Counted from the first letter of the stretch, positions 1-7,071 are shown. The stretch: 7,615 nt of DNA from Chromatiaceae bacterium (GCA_012962365.1 DTXR01000611.1:1-7615), one strand, 5' to 3'. The notes: generated by a model from the letters alone, not told the origin. Program-made: numbers and translations.

Positions 1-94
1 TATTTATAACGATAGTCGCGTTGTACTCACTAACATTAAGACCAGTTGTGTTTAGGGATACTGTGAGATGAGAAAGAATAGGAGGCTGATCATT
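1..94 (-). other. AT-rich left edge with start-less open frame; possible Ig-like/BACON-type repeat fragment
   Basis: Seen: this stretch is clearly more AT-rich than the rest of the window. On the minus strand, the frame running from 94 down to 1 is open for 31 codons. It follows a stop at 97-95 and contains no usable start codon, so it cannot be a gene start. It contains LTVSLNTTGLNVSEYNATIV, which follows the pattern L-T-V-x-L-x-T-x-G-L-(x)4-Y-x-A-T-I. That pattern is typical of BACON and similar beta-sandwich repeats of secreted bacterial proteins, where the usual form has G-x-Y at the turn. Inference: this is the broken interior of another gene, joined out of frame to the zinc metallopeptidase gene by a rearrangement, an insertion or an assembly join. 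The fragment is short, and a 31-codon open frame in AT-rich DNA can occur by chance, so the call is tentative. No terminator or terminal inverted repeat is recognisable. Confidence 0.3.
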
Positions 95-590
95 TTATCA
101 TTTCCGCTATAACAAATCCCATGAGCAGAAATGCCCCCAGGAAAGACAGCGCTCCGATGGCGGGGACGCGTGTCAGAACAACCAGCAAGGGGGCGGCGAA
201 CAGCATGAACGAGCCGAGATGTTGACCCCAGAGCGTCGCCATGACGAGACGGTTGCGCCAGGCGAACAAGGGCTCTCCGGCATGATGTTGCAATGCATGA
301 CCGACCTCATGGGCTGCGACTGTGATGGCGGTCAGTGTCTTGCCATCGAATTTATCGGGGGAGAGCCGGACGCTGCGTGCCGCCGGGTCGTAATGGTCGC
401 CCTTATCGGTGGTCTCTACGCCGACATGATCGAGACCGTACTGATTCAGTAGATGCCTCGCGAGTTCCCCTCCGGTGCCGGGGAAATTCTCTTCAGGGCG
501 CTGGTTGTAGCGATTGAGCACACGCTGCACCCACCATTGAGGGCCGAAAATCACGGCCAGCAGCAACAGGATCAGTATCAGGTACGGCAT
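90..590 (-). CDS. Membrane zinc metallopeptidase (YugP-like, Zn_peptidase_2 family), C-terminally truncated
   Basis: A 166-aa protein with an N-terminal hydrophobic segment (residues 2-15, ending in FGPQ), a soluble part carrying FPGTGGELARHLL (36-48) and HYDP (66-69), and the zinc-binding motif AAHEVGHALQH (92-102; H94 and H98 as ligands, E95 as catalytic base). Two further hydrophobic stretches follow (about 124-140 and 145-162). This order matches the YugP-like putative membrane zinc metallopeptidases, which are usually about 225-230 aa; their substrates are not well known. The protein stops at AEMIK*, just where relatives continue into a conserved segment like TLPVEFDAS and a last membrane helix. 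I could not find that segment in any frame downstream, where the DNA turns AT-rich. The missing part probably includes an acidic third metal ligand (inference), so the product may be inactive and this may be a pseudogene. Its ATG shares one base with the tesA stop (TGATG), which indicates translational coupling; no Shine-Dalgarno sequence is evident. Confidence 0.8.
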   Translation of the reverse strand: MPYLILILLLLAVIFGPQWWVQRVLNRYNQRPEENFPGTGGELARHLLNQYGLDHVGVETTDKGDHYDPAARSVRLSPDKFDGKTLTAITVAAHEVGHALQHHAGEPLFAWRNRLVMATLWGQHLGSFMLFAAPLLVVLTRVPAIGALSFLGAFLLMGFVIAEMIK

Positions 591-1198
591 CAGTTCAGCA
601 GGGGGAGCAGTGCCCTCCAGATGTTTTCGAGGATGGCGGGTTGGGCCGCAGCGCTGGGATGCAGGCCGTCCGGCTGCATCATGGCGCGGGTTTCGGCAAC
701 GCCTTCGAGAAAAAACGGAACGAGAGCCGCCCGCCTTTCTTCCGCAACCCGTGCATAGATGGCGTTGAACCTGTTCCGGTAGGCCGAACCAAAATTTTGG
801 GGCAGTTGTATGCCGAGCAACAGCACCTTTGCGCCTGATTCCTGACTCAAGGCCGTCATTCTGTTCAAATTATCTGCGATATTTTGAAGACGCAGGCCGC
901 GCAATCCGTCGTTGGCGCCCAGTTCGATGATGACGACAGCAGGCCGCTCCCTTTCGAGCGCTTTTGGTAGCCGGTTGAGTCCGCCGTGGGTGGTGTCACC
1001 GCTGATACTGGCATTGATCACCCGCAAGGAATACCCCTGTTGATTCAGTCGTTGCTGCAGAAGGGCAGGCCATGCTTTCTCCTTACTGATACCATAACCG
1101 GCACTCAGGCTGTCTCCCAGAACCAGGATGCTGTCTTCTGCCCAGGCATCGGCAACCCGGATGGACAACAACAGTAACAGGTAGATGAACACTCTCAT
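590..1198 (-). CDS. tesA: TesA: multifunctional acyl-CoA thioesterase I / protease I / lysophospholipase L1
   Basis: A 202-aa periplasmic SGNH hydrolase that cleaves acyl thioesters and lysophospholipids. The start chosen gives a typical signal peptide: hydrophobic IYLLLLLSI (5-13) and a likely cleavage site after AWA (18-20). The reading frame stays open for 77 more codons upstream, but those residues lie opposite ybbA, look nothing like TesA and would bury the signal peptide. SGNH blocks are all present: GDSLS (28-32, nucleophile S30), SGDT (66-69, oxyanion G67), GAND (94-97, oxyanion N96) and DGLH (177-180, with D177 and H180 completing the triad). Length and layout match E. coli TesA. It is divergent from ybbA, as in E. 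coli and many gammaproteobacteria, but here the two 5' ends overlap. No clear Shine-Dalgarno sequence precedes the ATG. A TATAGC on the minus strand (1214-1209) is a weak -10 candidate without a good -35. It is followed by the zinc metallopeptidase with a TGATG overlap. Confidence 0.95.
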   Translation of the reverse strand: MRVFIYLLLLLSIRVADAWAEDSILVLGDSLSAGYGISKEKAWPALLQQRLNQQGYSLRVINASISGDTTHGGLNRLPKALERERPAVVIIELGANDGLRGLRLQNIADNLNRMTALSQESGAKVLLLGIQLPQNFGSAYRNRFNAIYARVAEERRAALVPFFLEGVAETRAMMQPDGLHPSAAAQPAILENIWRALLPLLN

Positions 1199-1862
1199 AT
1201 CGGCAAAAGCTATATCAAAATCGGTGCAGGCGCCTGGCGGCTCGTTGCTGTCCATCCTCACGGGTGTGGATCTGAATGTCAATGCCGGAGAGGCAGTGGC
1301 GTTGCTGGGGGCGTCGGGCTCGGGAAAATCCACCCTGCTGGGATTGTTGGCCGGGCTGGATGAGCCGACTTCAGGCGAAGTCGTGCTGCTGGGGCAGCAG
1401 TTGAACGCGCTGGATGAGGATGCCCGCACCCGTCTGCGGCTGGGGAAGGTGGGTTTCGTTTTCCAGTCCTTTCAGTTGCTGCCCGGTATGACTGCGCTGG
1501 AAAATGTTGACCTGCCGTTGAAGCTGTCAGGCATCGCAAATCATCAGCAGCAGGCAGCAACGCTGCTGGAAGAAGTGGGCCTTGCGGAGCGCATCGATCA
1601 TCTGCCTCGCCAGTTGTCCGGTGGTGAACAGCAGCGGGTGGCGCTGGCGCGGGCGTTTGCCGGTGATCCCCAGATCCTGTTTGCGGATGAACCCACGGGC
1701 AATCTTGATCCCGAAACCGGCCAACAGGTCATCGACCTGATGTTCTCTCTCCGAGATCGCTGCAGCACCACGCTGGTGCTGGTAACCCACGACGGGAAGC
1801 TGGCGGAACGTTGTGACTGCATCTACCGCCTGGAGCAGGGCAGGCTGATGAGCGCGAGCTGA
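1185..1862 (+). CDS. ybbA: YbbA: ABC transporter ATP-binding protein (LolD/MacB-type)
   Basis: A 225-aa ATPase subunit of an FtsX-type ABC system. All nucleotide-binding motifs are visible: Walker [10 protein letters not shown] (42-50), Q-loop Q94 in FVFQSF, signature LSGGEQQ (144-150), Walker B ILFADE (164-169), D-loop GNLD (172-175) and switch histidine H202 in VTHD. The N-terminus (KSVQAPGG, then LSILTGVDL) lines up with E. coli YbbA (SILTGVEL), supporting the first ATG. That start lies 14 bp inside the far end of divergent tesA, so any ybbA promoter must lie within tesA coding DNA or still further away. Only a weak AGG at 1179-1181 precedes it. The TGA stop shares one base with the ybbP ATG, indicating coupled translation of ATPase and permease. 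In E. coli the YbbA-YbbP pair is encoded next to tesA; its transported substrate is not firmly established, and a lipid-related envelope role is only suggested by context. Confidence 0.93.
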   Translation: MNTLISAKAISKSVQAPGGSLLSILTGVDLNVNAGEAVALLGASGSGKSTLLGLLAGLDEPTSGEVVLLGQQLNALDEDARTRLRLGKVGFVFQSFQLLPGMTALENVDLPLKLSGIANHQQQAATLLEEVGLAERIDHLPRQLSGGEQQRVALARAFAGDPQILFADEPTGNLDPETGQQVIDLMFSLRDRCSTTLVLVTHDGKLAERCDCIYRLEQGRLMSAS

Positions 1863-4330
1863 TGTTACTGCCATCCTTCGTGTATCGTACGTGGCAGAGC
1901 AAGGCGTTGCTCATCCTGATGCTGGCGCTGATGGTGGCCGTAACCGCATTGACTTCGGTTGCCTTTTTCGTGAACCGAGTGGACAAGGCGCTGGTATTGC
2001 AGGGTTCAGCCCTGATGGCTGCCGACCTGGTTGTCCAGCAGGGGGATGCCCCGCCGGAAGCCTGGGTCGATCATGCAGCGGGCATGGGTCTGAAAACTTC
2101 CAGGCAGCTTGTTTTCCCCAGCGTCATCTTTCACAAAGATGAACCCCTGCTGGTGCAGGTGAAGGCGGTGGATGAAAACTATCCGTTGCGTGGCAGCTTC
2201 GAAGTGGCCACCATGCAGGGCGTGACAGAGTCCGCGCCGCCCCGGGGGCAGGCCTATGCCAGCCCCTCATTGCTCAACGCGCTGAGCGCCGCCCGGTATG
2301 ATGTGCAAATTCCAATTGGTACGCAGCAGCTGCGCATTGCAGGGGAAGTGAAGCAAGAGCCGGACATGTCCGGCAGCCTGTTTCAGTTTGCACCTCAGCT
2401 GATGATGAACTACGCAGATGTGGCGGCCACCGGCCTGATCACTCCGGCCAGCCGGGTGCAGTACCGCTTTCTCGTTGCCGGCCCGGTGGATGCTGTTGAA
2501 CGAATGCGCCGCTGGCTTGCGTCACGCCTCCCAGCCGGCGCGAAGATCATGGGTGTCAAGAATGCCCGTCCTGAGATGCGCCAGGCCCTGGAACGAGGGC
2601 GGCGTTTCCTTGAACTGGCCGCGTTGTGCGCCAGCCTGCTGTCCGGTATCGCCATCATGCTGGCCGCAAGACAATATGTTGCCCAGGCCATGGATGGCGT
2701 GGCTGTGATGCGAACGCTCGGGATGAGCACTTCGCAGGTGCTGAATTATCACTTGGCAGAAATCTCGCGGGTTTTTCTGCTTGGCGGCCTGTTTGGTGTA
2801 GGTGCGGGTTACCTGGGACAGCTGGTGCTGTATGCAATGGTGGGTGATTGGTTTGGCGGACAATTGCCACCCCCGGGCTGGCGTCCGGTGGGGCTGGGTT
2901 TTTCCTATGCCTTTATTCTGCTGGGTGGTTTTTCGCTGCCGGTGTTGCTGAGAATTCGCAATGTTCCTCCCTTGCGTGTATTGCGGCGTGATCTCGAACC
3001 CATGAACGTTTCCGCCTGGCTGGCCTGGGGTGTCGCGGCAACTGTTTTCAGTTTATTGGTGATCTGGCAGGTGCAGGACTGGCAGCTTGCAACGGCCATG
3101 CTGCTGTTGGTTGCGGCCATCATCCTGGTGGTTGTGGTTTCCGGCTGGCTGTTGATCTGGTTTCTCCAGCCGCATCGCGGAAAGGTGGGCGGCGTGGGCA
3201 TCGGTATAGCCGCACTGACGAGAAATCCCGCATTGACGCTTTGGCAATTGCACGGGTTTACCATGGGCATCACCCTGTTGCTGCTGCTGGCATTGGTGCG
3301 TGTTGATCTACTTGAGATCTGGCAAGGCAGTCTTCCTGAGCAGGCGCCAAATCATTTTCTGATCAATATCCAGCCGGCGGATCAGCTTTCCCTGTACCGC
3401 TGGTTCGATGAGCAGGGGATAAAGAACTCAGGCATGTATGCCACAGCCAGGGGGAGGTTGGTGCAGCTGGATGGCAAGGCTGTGAACCCGGATCAATACA
3501 CAGACGCGCGTGCCCGGCATCTGCTGCAACGGGAATTCAGCCTGGGCTTTGCGGATCACCTGCAGTCGGACAACAGGATTGTCGCCGGTAAGGACTGGCA
3601 GTTTTCTGCTGAAAAAAAAGCAGGGTTCAGCGTTGAAGCCCGGTTGGCCAAAACCCTGGGCATTCGTCCGGGAAGCAGACTGACCTTTGATGTGGCGGGA
3701 CAATTGCTCAGCGCCAGTGTCATCAACCTGCGCAGCGTCGCCTGGGATTCGTTCAATGTGAATTTCTTCGTTCAGGGAAATGCTGCAATGATGGCGGATC
3801 TGCCTGCGGCCTACATCACCAGCATCTATCTGGATGATACCAATACGTCCAGGGTCGTACGCAAGCTGGCACAGGACTATCCGTCCGTATCGCTGCTGGA
3901 TATCCGCTCCATGTTGAACAGGGTGCGGACCATCATGGACAAGGGCGCCATGGCGGTGGAATCGGTTTTCCTGTTCACCCTGATCGCCGCAGTGCTGGTT
4001 ACCCTGAGCGCGGTGCAGATCAGCCGTGAGGAACGTGCCGCCGAAATTGCCATCTTGCGCACCCTGGGCGCCAACCGCAAACTGGTGGCCACCGCCATGC
4101 TGACAGAGTTTGGCTTGCTGGGTCTGTATTCGGGATTTCTCGGTGCCACATTGGCTGCTGCCACGGAACAGTTGATTGCCGATCGGTTGTTCGGGCTGGA
4201 AGCGGGATTGAATATTCACCTGTGGCTGATCGGGATGGGCGGAGGAACGCTGGTGCTGGTACTTGTCGGTTTTCTCGTCATGCGCAGTCTGCTCGCCACG
4301 TCCCCCATGCGGGTGCTGCATTCCCGTTAG
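1862..4330 (+). CDS. ybbP: YbbP: FtsX-family ABC transporter permease with duplicated FtsX domains
   Basis: An 822-aa inner-membrane permease, close to the roughly 800-aa length of E. coli YbbP. Layout: TM1 (about 16-37); a large periplasmic region (38-245); a first FtsX core with TM segments near 250-270, 300-328 and 345-364; a central membrane part with helices near 385-402, 410-436 and 464-480; a second periplasmic region (485-695); and a second FtsX core with helices near 700-720, 745-768 and 785-808. The cytoplasmic coupling motif appears twice, as MRTLGMS (283-289) and ERAAEIAILRTLGANRK (724-740). This is the hallmark of FtsX/LolC/MacB permeases that move or signal to envelope substrates rather than form a simple channel. 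It starts on the ybbA stop codon (TGATG) and is the last gene of that unit. No hairpin followed by a T-tract is seen after its TAG. The substrate is unknown. Confidence 0.92.
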   Translation: MLLPSFVYRTWQSKALLILMLALMVAVTALTSVAFFVNRVDKALVLQGSALMAADLVVQQGDAPPEAWVDHAAGMGLKTSRQLVFPSVIFHKDEPLLVQVKAVDENYPLRGSFEVATMQGVTESAPPRGQAYASPSLLNALSAARYDVQIPIGTQQLRIAGEVKQEPDMSGSLFQFAPQLMMNYADVAATGLITPASRVQYRFLVAGPVDAVERMRRWLASRLPAGAKIMGVKNARPEMRQALERGRRFLELAALCASLLSGIAIMLAARQYVAQAMDGVAVMRTLGMSTSQVLNYHLAEISRVFLLGGLFGVGAGYLGQLVLYAMVGDWFGGQLPPPGWRPVGLGFSYAFILLGGFSLPVLLRIRNVPPLRVLRRDLEPMNVSAWLAWGVAATVFSLLVIWQVQDWQLATAMLLLVAAIILVVVVSGWLLIWFLQPHRGKVGGVGIGIAALTRNPALTLWQLHGFTMGITLLLLLALVRVDLLEIWQGSLPEQAPNHFLINIQPADQLSLYRWFDEQGIKNSGMYATARGRLVQLDGKAVNPDQYTDARARHLLQREFSLGFADHLQSDNRIVAGKDWQFSAEKKAGFSVEARLAKTLGIRPGSRLTFDVAGQLLSASVINLRSVAWDSFNVNFFVQGNAAMMADLPAAYITSIYLDDTNTSRVVRKLAQDYPSVSLLDIRSMLNRVRTIMDKGAMAVESVFLFTLIAAVLVTLSAVQISREERAAEIAILRTLGANRKLVATAMLTEFGLLGLYSGFLGATLAAATEQLIADRLFGLEAGLNIHLWLIGMGGGTLVLVLVGFLVMRSLLATSPMRVLHSR

Positions 4331-4382
4331 ACAAAGGCCTGTCGGGTAGCAGTCTGCTGCACTTCCTCTGCGGGCGTGGCAC

Positions 4383-4407
4383 GAAATGGAGTAAAATACT
4401 CGGATAT
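4383..4407 (+). promoter_or_regulatory. Candidate cysE promoter/operator: palindrome resembling an IscR type-1 site
   Basis: In the 100-bp gap between ybbP and cysE lies the perfect 13-bp palindrome GAGTAAAATACTC (4389-4401) followed by CGGATAT. It has the same AAA centre and trailing CGG as the operator before iscR (GACTAAAATAGTC, 5287-5299). The two differ only by a paired C-to-G and G-to-C change, so dyad symmetry is kept. Against the E. coli IscR type-1 consensus I count about 18 of 25 positions; the left flank is poor. TAAAAT (4392-4397) inside the palindrome is also a fair -10 hexamer, but no good -35 lies 16-18 bp upstream. It could therefore be an operator over the promoter, or just a promoter with chance symmetry. 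The rest of the gap (4331-4382 and 4408-4430) shows only a short hairpin without a T-tract (4346-4360), no terminator and no clear Shine-Dalgarno sequence before cysE. Confidence 0.4.
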
Positions 4408-4430
4408 TCCTGGCGAAGCGGTACAACCCA

Positions 4431-5252
4431 ATGTTTGAACGTCTGCGAGAGGACGTACAGTCTGTTTTCGATCGTGATCCGGCGGCGCGCAATACCTTCG
4501 AGGTGCTGACTACTTACCCTGGCCTGCATGCCGTCATGGTACATCGCATGGCGCACGGCCTGTGGAAGCGCAATTTCAAATGGCTGGGAAGGGCAGTTTC
4601 GAATGTCACACGCTGGCTCACCGGTATCGAAATCCATCCCGGCGCCACTATTGGCCGGCGTTTCTTCATCGACCACGGCATGGGCGTGGTGATTGGTGAA
4701 ACCGCCGTCATTGGTGACGACTGCACGCTCTATCATGGCGTGACACTCGGCGGCACCAGCTGGGAAAAGGGCAAACGGCACCCGACTCTGGGCAATGACG
4801 TTGTCGTGGGCGCCGGTGCCAAGGTGCTCGGCCCGATAGATATCGGCGATGGCGCCCGCATCGGTTCCAATGCGGTGGTGGTCAAATCTGTACCGTCCGA
4901 TGCCACCGTGGTGGGCATTCCCGGTCGACTGGTGGAGCGGCGTGCCAGGCGGGATACGGCCCACAGAGAAAAGCTGGCGCAAAAAATGGGCTTTGATGCC
5001 TACGGCGCGACGGAAGATGCGCCAGACCCCGTAGCCAACGCCATCAACTGCATGCTCGATCATGTGCATGTGCTGGAGAACAAGGTGTCCCGCATGTGCG
5101 AGGTACTGAAAAGTATGGGTTATACCGATGAGGAAGTGAACCTGCCCGAGCTGACTTCCTGCGAAATCGTTTCGACGGCCGATGAGCTCAACCGTCTGGG
5201 GGAAGACGAGATCGACTTCGCCGATTCGGATGATTCCAGCGACAGCAAGTAA
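4431..5252 (+). CDS. cysE: CysE: serine O-acetyltransferase (Pseudomonas/Azotobacter type)
   Basis: A 273-aa cytoplasmic enzyme that acetylates L-serine with acetyl-CoA to O-acetylserine, the first committed step of cysteine synthesis. It begins [20 protein letters not shown] like the Pseudomonas enzymes, so the long N-terminal helical domain of E. coli CysE is largely absent. A left-handed beta-helix of hexapeptide repeats runs from about 66 to 165 ([40 protein letters not shown]). Active-site segments are FIDHG (79-83, D81 and H82), TLGGTSW (105-111) and KRHPTL (115-120, H117). The tail after the helix is long (170-273), with a probable helical segment (198-230) and a very acidic end (257-272). 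It lacks the terminal isoleucine that binds CysK in enteric CysE. The gene is 92 bp upstream of iscR with no terminator between them, so read-through into the isc genes is likely. This places cysteine supply beside the cysteine desulfurase. Confidence 0.95.
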   Translation: MFERLREDVQSVFDRDPAARNTFEVLTTYPGLHAVMVHRMAHGLWKRNFKWLGRAVSNVTRWLTGIEIHPGATIGRRFFIDHGMGVVIGETAVIGDDCTLYHGVTLGGTSWEKGKRHPTLGNDVVVGAGAKVLGPIDIGDGARIGSNAVVVKSVPSDATVVGIPGRLVERRARRDTAHREKLAQKMGFDAYGATEDAPDPVANAINCMLDHVHVLENKVSRMCEVLKSMGYTDEEVNLPELTSCEIVSTADELNRLGEDEIDFADSDDSSDSK

Positions 5253-5280
5253 GGAAAAACTTCCATTTCAGCACCTGCTA

Positions 5281-5305
5281 ATACTTGACTAAAATAGTCG
5301 GTAAT
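5281..5305 (+). promoter_or_regulatory. IscR type-1 binding site (operator of the isc operon)
   Basis: Read against the IscR type-1 consensus known from E. coli, I count about 23 of 25 matching positions, mismatching only at the third and fourth bases after AGTCGG-type core. The core is the perfect dyad GACTAAAATAGTC (5287-5299). It covers the -35 element and spacer of the iscR promoter. Known biology: [2Fe-2S]-IscR binds type-1 sites and represses its own operon when clusters are plentiful. The placement here predicts the same feedback loop. Confidence 0.88.
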
Positions 5306-5312
5306 GTATAGT
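5285..5312 (+). promoter_or_regulatory. iscR (isc operon) sigma-70-type promoter
   Basis: The -35 TTGACT (5285-5290) is separated by 16 bp from the -10 TATAGT (5307-5312); each matches the consensus at 5 of 6 positions. Transcription would start near 5319-5320, leaving a leader of about 25 nt before the GTG of iscR. The operator for IscR overlaps the -35 and spacer. It gives the isc genes their own promoter in addition to any read-through from cysE. Confidence 0.82.
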
Positions 5313-5333
5313 TGCGCCCATATAAAGAACCCT

Positions 5334-5338
5334 GGAAG
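5334..5338 (+). promoter_or_regulatory. Ribosome binding site that fixes the iscR GTG start
   Basis: GGAAG lies 6 nt before GTG at 5345. It supports that GTG over the in-frame TTG at 5312, which overlaps the -10 hexamer, lies upstream of the predicted transcript start and so could not be translated from this promoter. Confidence 0.65.
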
Positions 5339-5344
5339 CGACGC

Positions 5345-5809
5345 GTGAGATTGACCACAAAAGGACGATATGCGGTAACCGCCATGCTGGATCTGGCGCT
5401 GCATGCACAGGAAGGTCCCGTGAGTCTGGCAGATATCGCCGAACGGCAGGATATATCCCTATCTTATCTGGAGCAATTATTCGCCCGCCTGCGCAAGCGT
5501 GAACTGGTCAACAGCACCCGTGGCCCCGGTGGTGGGTATCGTCTGGGACTCGAACCCAGGAGCATTGATGTGGCCGGTGTCATAACCGCCGTTGATGAAC
5601 GCCTGGATTCCACCGCTTGCGGGGGGCAGGGCAACTGTCATGGCGACAAGCGCTGCCTGACCCACGAGTTGTGGCAGGATCTGAGCGACAGTATTTACGA
5701 TTATCTGAGCAGCATCAGCCTGCAGGATCTGCTGGACAAGCAAGTCGCCGGGAAGCAGAGCGCAAACAAATCACGGCATTCGGATCTGACAATAGCAACC
5801 CATTCGTGA
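5345..5809 (+). CDS. iscR: IscR: Rrf2-family [2Fe-2S] transcriptional regulator
   Basis: A 154-aa repressor/activator that senses Fe-S cluster status. The GTG start gives (V/M)[18 protein letters not shown], aligning with residue 1 of E. coli IscR. The winged helix-turn-helix covers about 1-65, with the recognition segment [14 protein letters not shown] (38-51) and wing RGPGGGY (59-65). E43, which governs type-1/type-2 site discrimination in E. coli, is conserved. The cluster ligands C92, C98, C104 and H107 sit at exactly the E. coli positions in [16 protein letters not shown]. The C-terminal tail (135-154) is shorter and different, as is usual. It is the first gene of iscR-iscS-iscU-iscA and is expected to repress this operon through the site at 5281-5305. 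In other bacteria its apo form also activates suf-type genes. Confidence 0.97.
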   Translation: MRLTTKGRYAVTAMLDLALHAQEGPVSLADIAERQDISLSYLEQLFARLRKRELVNSTRGPGGGYRLGLEPRSIDVAGVITAVDERLDSTACGGQGNCHGDKRCLTHELWQDLSDSIYDYLSSISLQDLLDKQVAGKQSANKSRHSDLTIATHS

Positions 5810-5843
5810 CGCCCACGGGTGAAAAGAAATTCTGGAGCAATGA

Positions 5844-7058
5844 ATGAAACTCCCTATTTATTTTGATTATTCTGCGACGACGCCGGTCGACGAACGGGTG
5901 GCGGAAAAAATGTGCCGATGCCTGACGCTAGACGGTGTTTTCGGTAATCCCGCATCCCGCAGCCACCCCTTCGGCTGGGAAGCTGAAAAACTGGCTGATG
6001 AGGCGAGGCAGCATGTAGCGGCGCTGATCAACGCAGACCCCCGGGAGATCGTCTGGACCTCCGGCGCCACCGAATCGGACAACCTGGCCATCAAGGGTGT
6101 GGCGCATTTCTATCACAAGCGTGGCAAGCATATTATTACCGTCAAGACCGAGCACAAGGCGGTGCTGGACACCTGTCGTCAGCTCGAAAGAGAAGGCTAC
6201 GAGGTCACCTATCTGGACGTGGAATCCAACGGTCTGCTGGATCTGGACAAATTTCGCGATGCGCTGCGGGACGACACCATCCTGGCGTCGGTCATGCATG
6301 TCAACAACGAGATTGGTGTGATCCAGGACATTGCCGCCATCGGCCAGATATGTAGAGAAAATAAAGTTATATTTCATGTGGATGGTGCGCAAAGTGCAGG
6401 TAAAGTCGAGATAGACATGCAGTCGCTTCCTGTCGATCTGATGAGCTTTTCCGCCCACAAGATCTACGGTCCCAAGGGCATGGGCGCCCTGTATGTCAGG
6501 CGCAAGCCCCGGGTGCGGCTGGAAGCGCAGATGCACGGTGGTGGTCATGAGCGCGGCTTGCGTTCCGGCACCCTGGCTACCCATCAGATCGTTGGCATGG
6601 GCGAAGCCTTCCGCATTGCAAAGGAAGAAATGGCCGCTGAAAACGCCCGCCTGCTGGCGCTGCGCAACCGCCTGTGGAATGGGCTCAAGGACATGGAAGA
6701 GGTCTATGTGAACGGTGACCTGGAACAGCGTATCGCGGGCAACCTCAATATCAGTTTCAACTTCGTGGAAGGCGAGAGCCTGATGATGGCGCTCAAGGAC
6801 ATGGCCGTATCTTCGGGGTCGGCCTGCACGTCCGCCAGCCTGGAGCCCAGCTATGTGCTCCGCGCCATCGGCAGACCGGACGAGCTGGCGCACAGCTCGC
6901 TCAGATTTACCTTGGGTCGCTACACGACCGAGGAAGAAATAGATTTTGTTATCAGCAAGTTGCGAGAACAAGTCAAGAGGTTACGTGACCTTTCTCCCCT
7001 GTGGGATATGTACAAGGCCGGTATCGATCTCAACTCGGTACAATGGGCGGCGCACTAA
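5844..7058 (+). CDS. iscS: IscS: PLP-dependent cysteine desulfurase
   Basis: A 404-aa class V aminotransferase-fold homodimer, the same length as E. coli IscS and nearly ungapped against it. It converts cysteine to alanine and carries the sulfur as a persulfide to IscU and, in other bacteria, also to tRNA thiolation and cofactor partners. Visible residues: PLP lysine K206 in SFSAHK, H104 in KTEH, D180 and Q183 in HVDGAQ, and the persulfide cysteine C328 in the mobile loop [13 protein letters not shown]. The C-terminus [19 protein letters not shown] (383-401) matches the IscU-binding end. The start is preceded by TGGAG (5833-5837) at good spacing; a second ATG at 5840 is out of frame. The gap from iscR is 34 bp without a terminator. 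A local AT-rich run (6348-6380, codons 169-179) uses AGA and ATA codons unlike the rest of the gene. Confidence 0.98.
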   Translation: MKLPIYFDYSATTPVDERVAEKMCRCLTLDGVFGNPASRSHPFGWEAEKLADEARQHVAALINADPREIVWTSGATESDNLAIKGVAHFYHKRGKHIITVKTEHKAVLDTCRQLEREGYEVTYLDVESNGLLDLDKFRDALRDDTILASVMHVNNEIGVIQDIAAIGQICRENKVIFHVDGAQSAGKVEIDMQSLPVDLMSFSAHKIYGPKGMGALYVRRKPRVRLEAQMHGGGHERGLRSGTLATHQIVGMGEAFRIAKEEMAAENARLLALRNRLWNGLKDMEEVYVNGDLEQRIAGNLNISFNFVEGESLMMALKDMAVSSGSACTSASLEPSYVLRAIGRPDELAHSSLRFTLGRYTTEEEIDFVISKLREQVKRLRDLSPLWDMYKAGIDLNSVQWAAH

Positions 7059-7071
7059 GAGGAATTCAGAT

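Noticed and set aside
88..101. TGAT...ATCA inverted repeat at the breakpoint as a mobile-element end
   Set aside because: Only four bases per arm, with no matching far end, transposase or target duplication in the window.
1199..1429. 77-codon N-terminal extension of tesA on the minus strand
   Set aside because: It is low-complexity Ser/Pro/Ala-rich sequence opposite ybbA and would place the signal peptide inside the protein.
3612..3619. Run of eight A in ybbP as a possible programmed frameshift site
   Set aside because: The ybbP frame continues intact with normal FtsX-type sequence on both sides, the alternative frames give no sensible product, and no stimulatory structure is evident.
4346..4360. 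Small hairpin after ybbP as a terminator
   Set aside because: The stem is about six pairs including a G-T pair, and no T-tract follows.
3428..4492. 354-codon open frame on the minus strand opposite ybbP and cysE
   Set aside because: It lies entirely opposite well-supported genes, has Gln/His/Arg-rich composition typical of antisense frames in GC-rich DNA, and shows no recognisable domain or ribosome binding site.
4278..5069. 263-codon open frame on the minus strand opposite cysE
   Set aside because: It mirrors the repeated hexapeptide codons of cysE and is an antisense shadow without motifs.
5312..5344. Upstream TTG as an alternative iscR start adding 11 residues
   Set aside because: It overlaps the -10 element and precedes the predicted transcript start; IscR family alignment begins exactly at the GTG at 5345.
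5928..6971. 347-codon open frame on the minus strand opposite iscS
   Set aside because: It is an antisense shadow of a highly conserved gene, with no family resemblance and no start signals.
6946..7071. Longer iscU starting inside iscS
   Set aside because: The added residues are iscS read in another frame; the ATG at 7072 has a good Shine-Dalgarno sequence and matches the IscU N-terminus.
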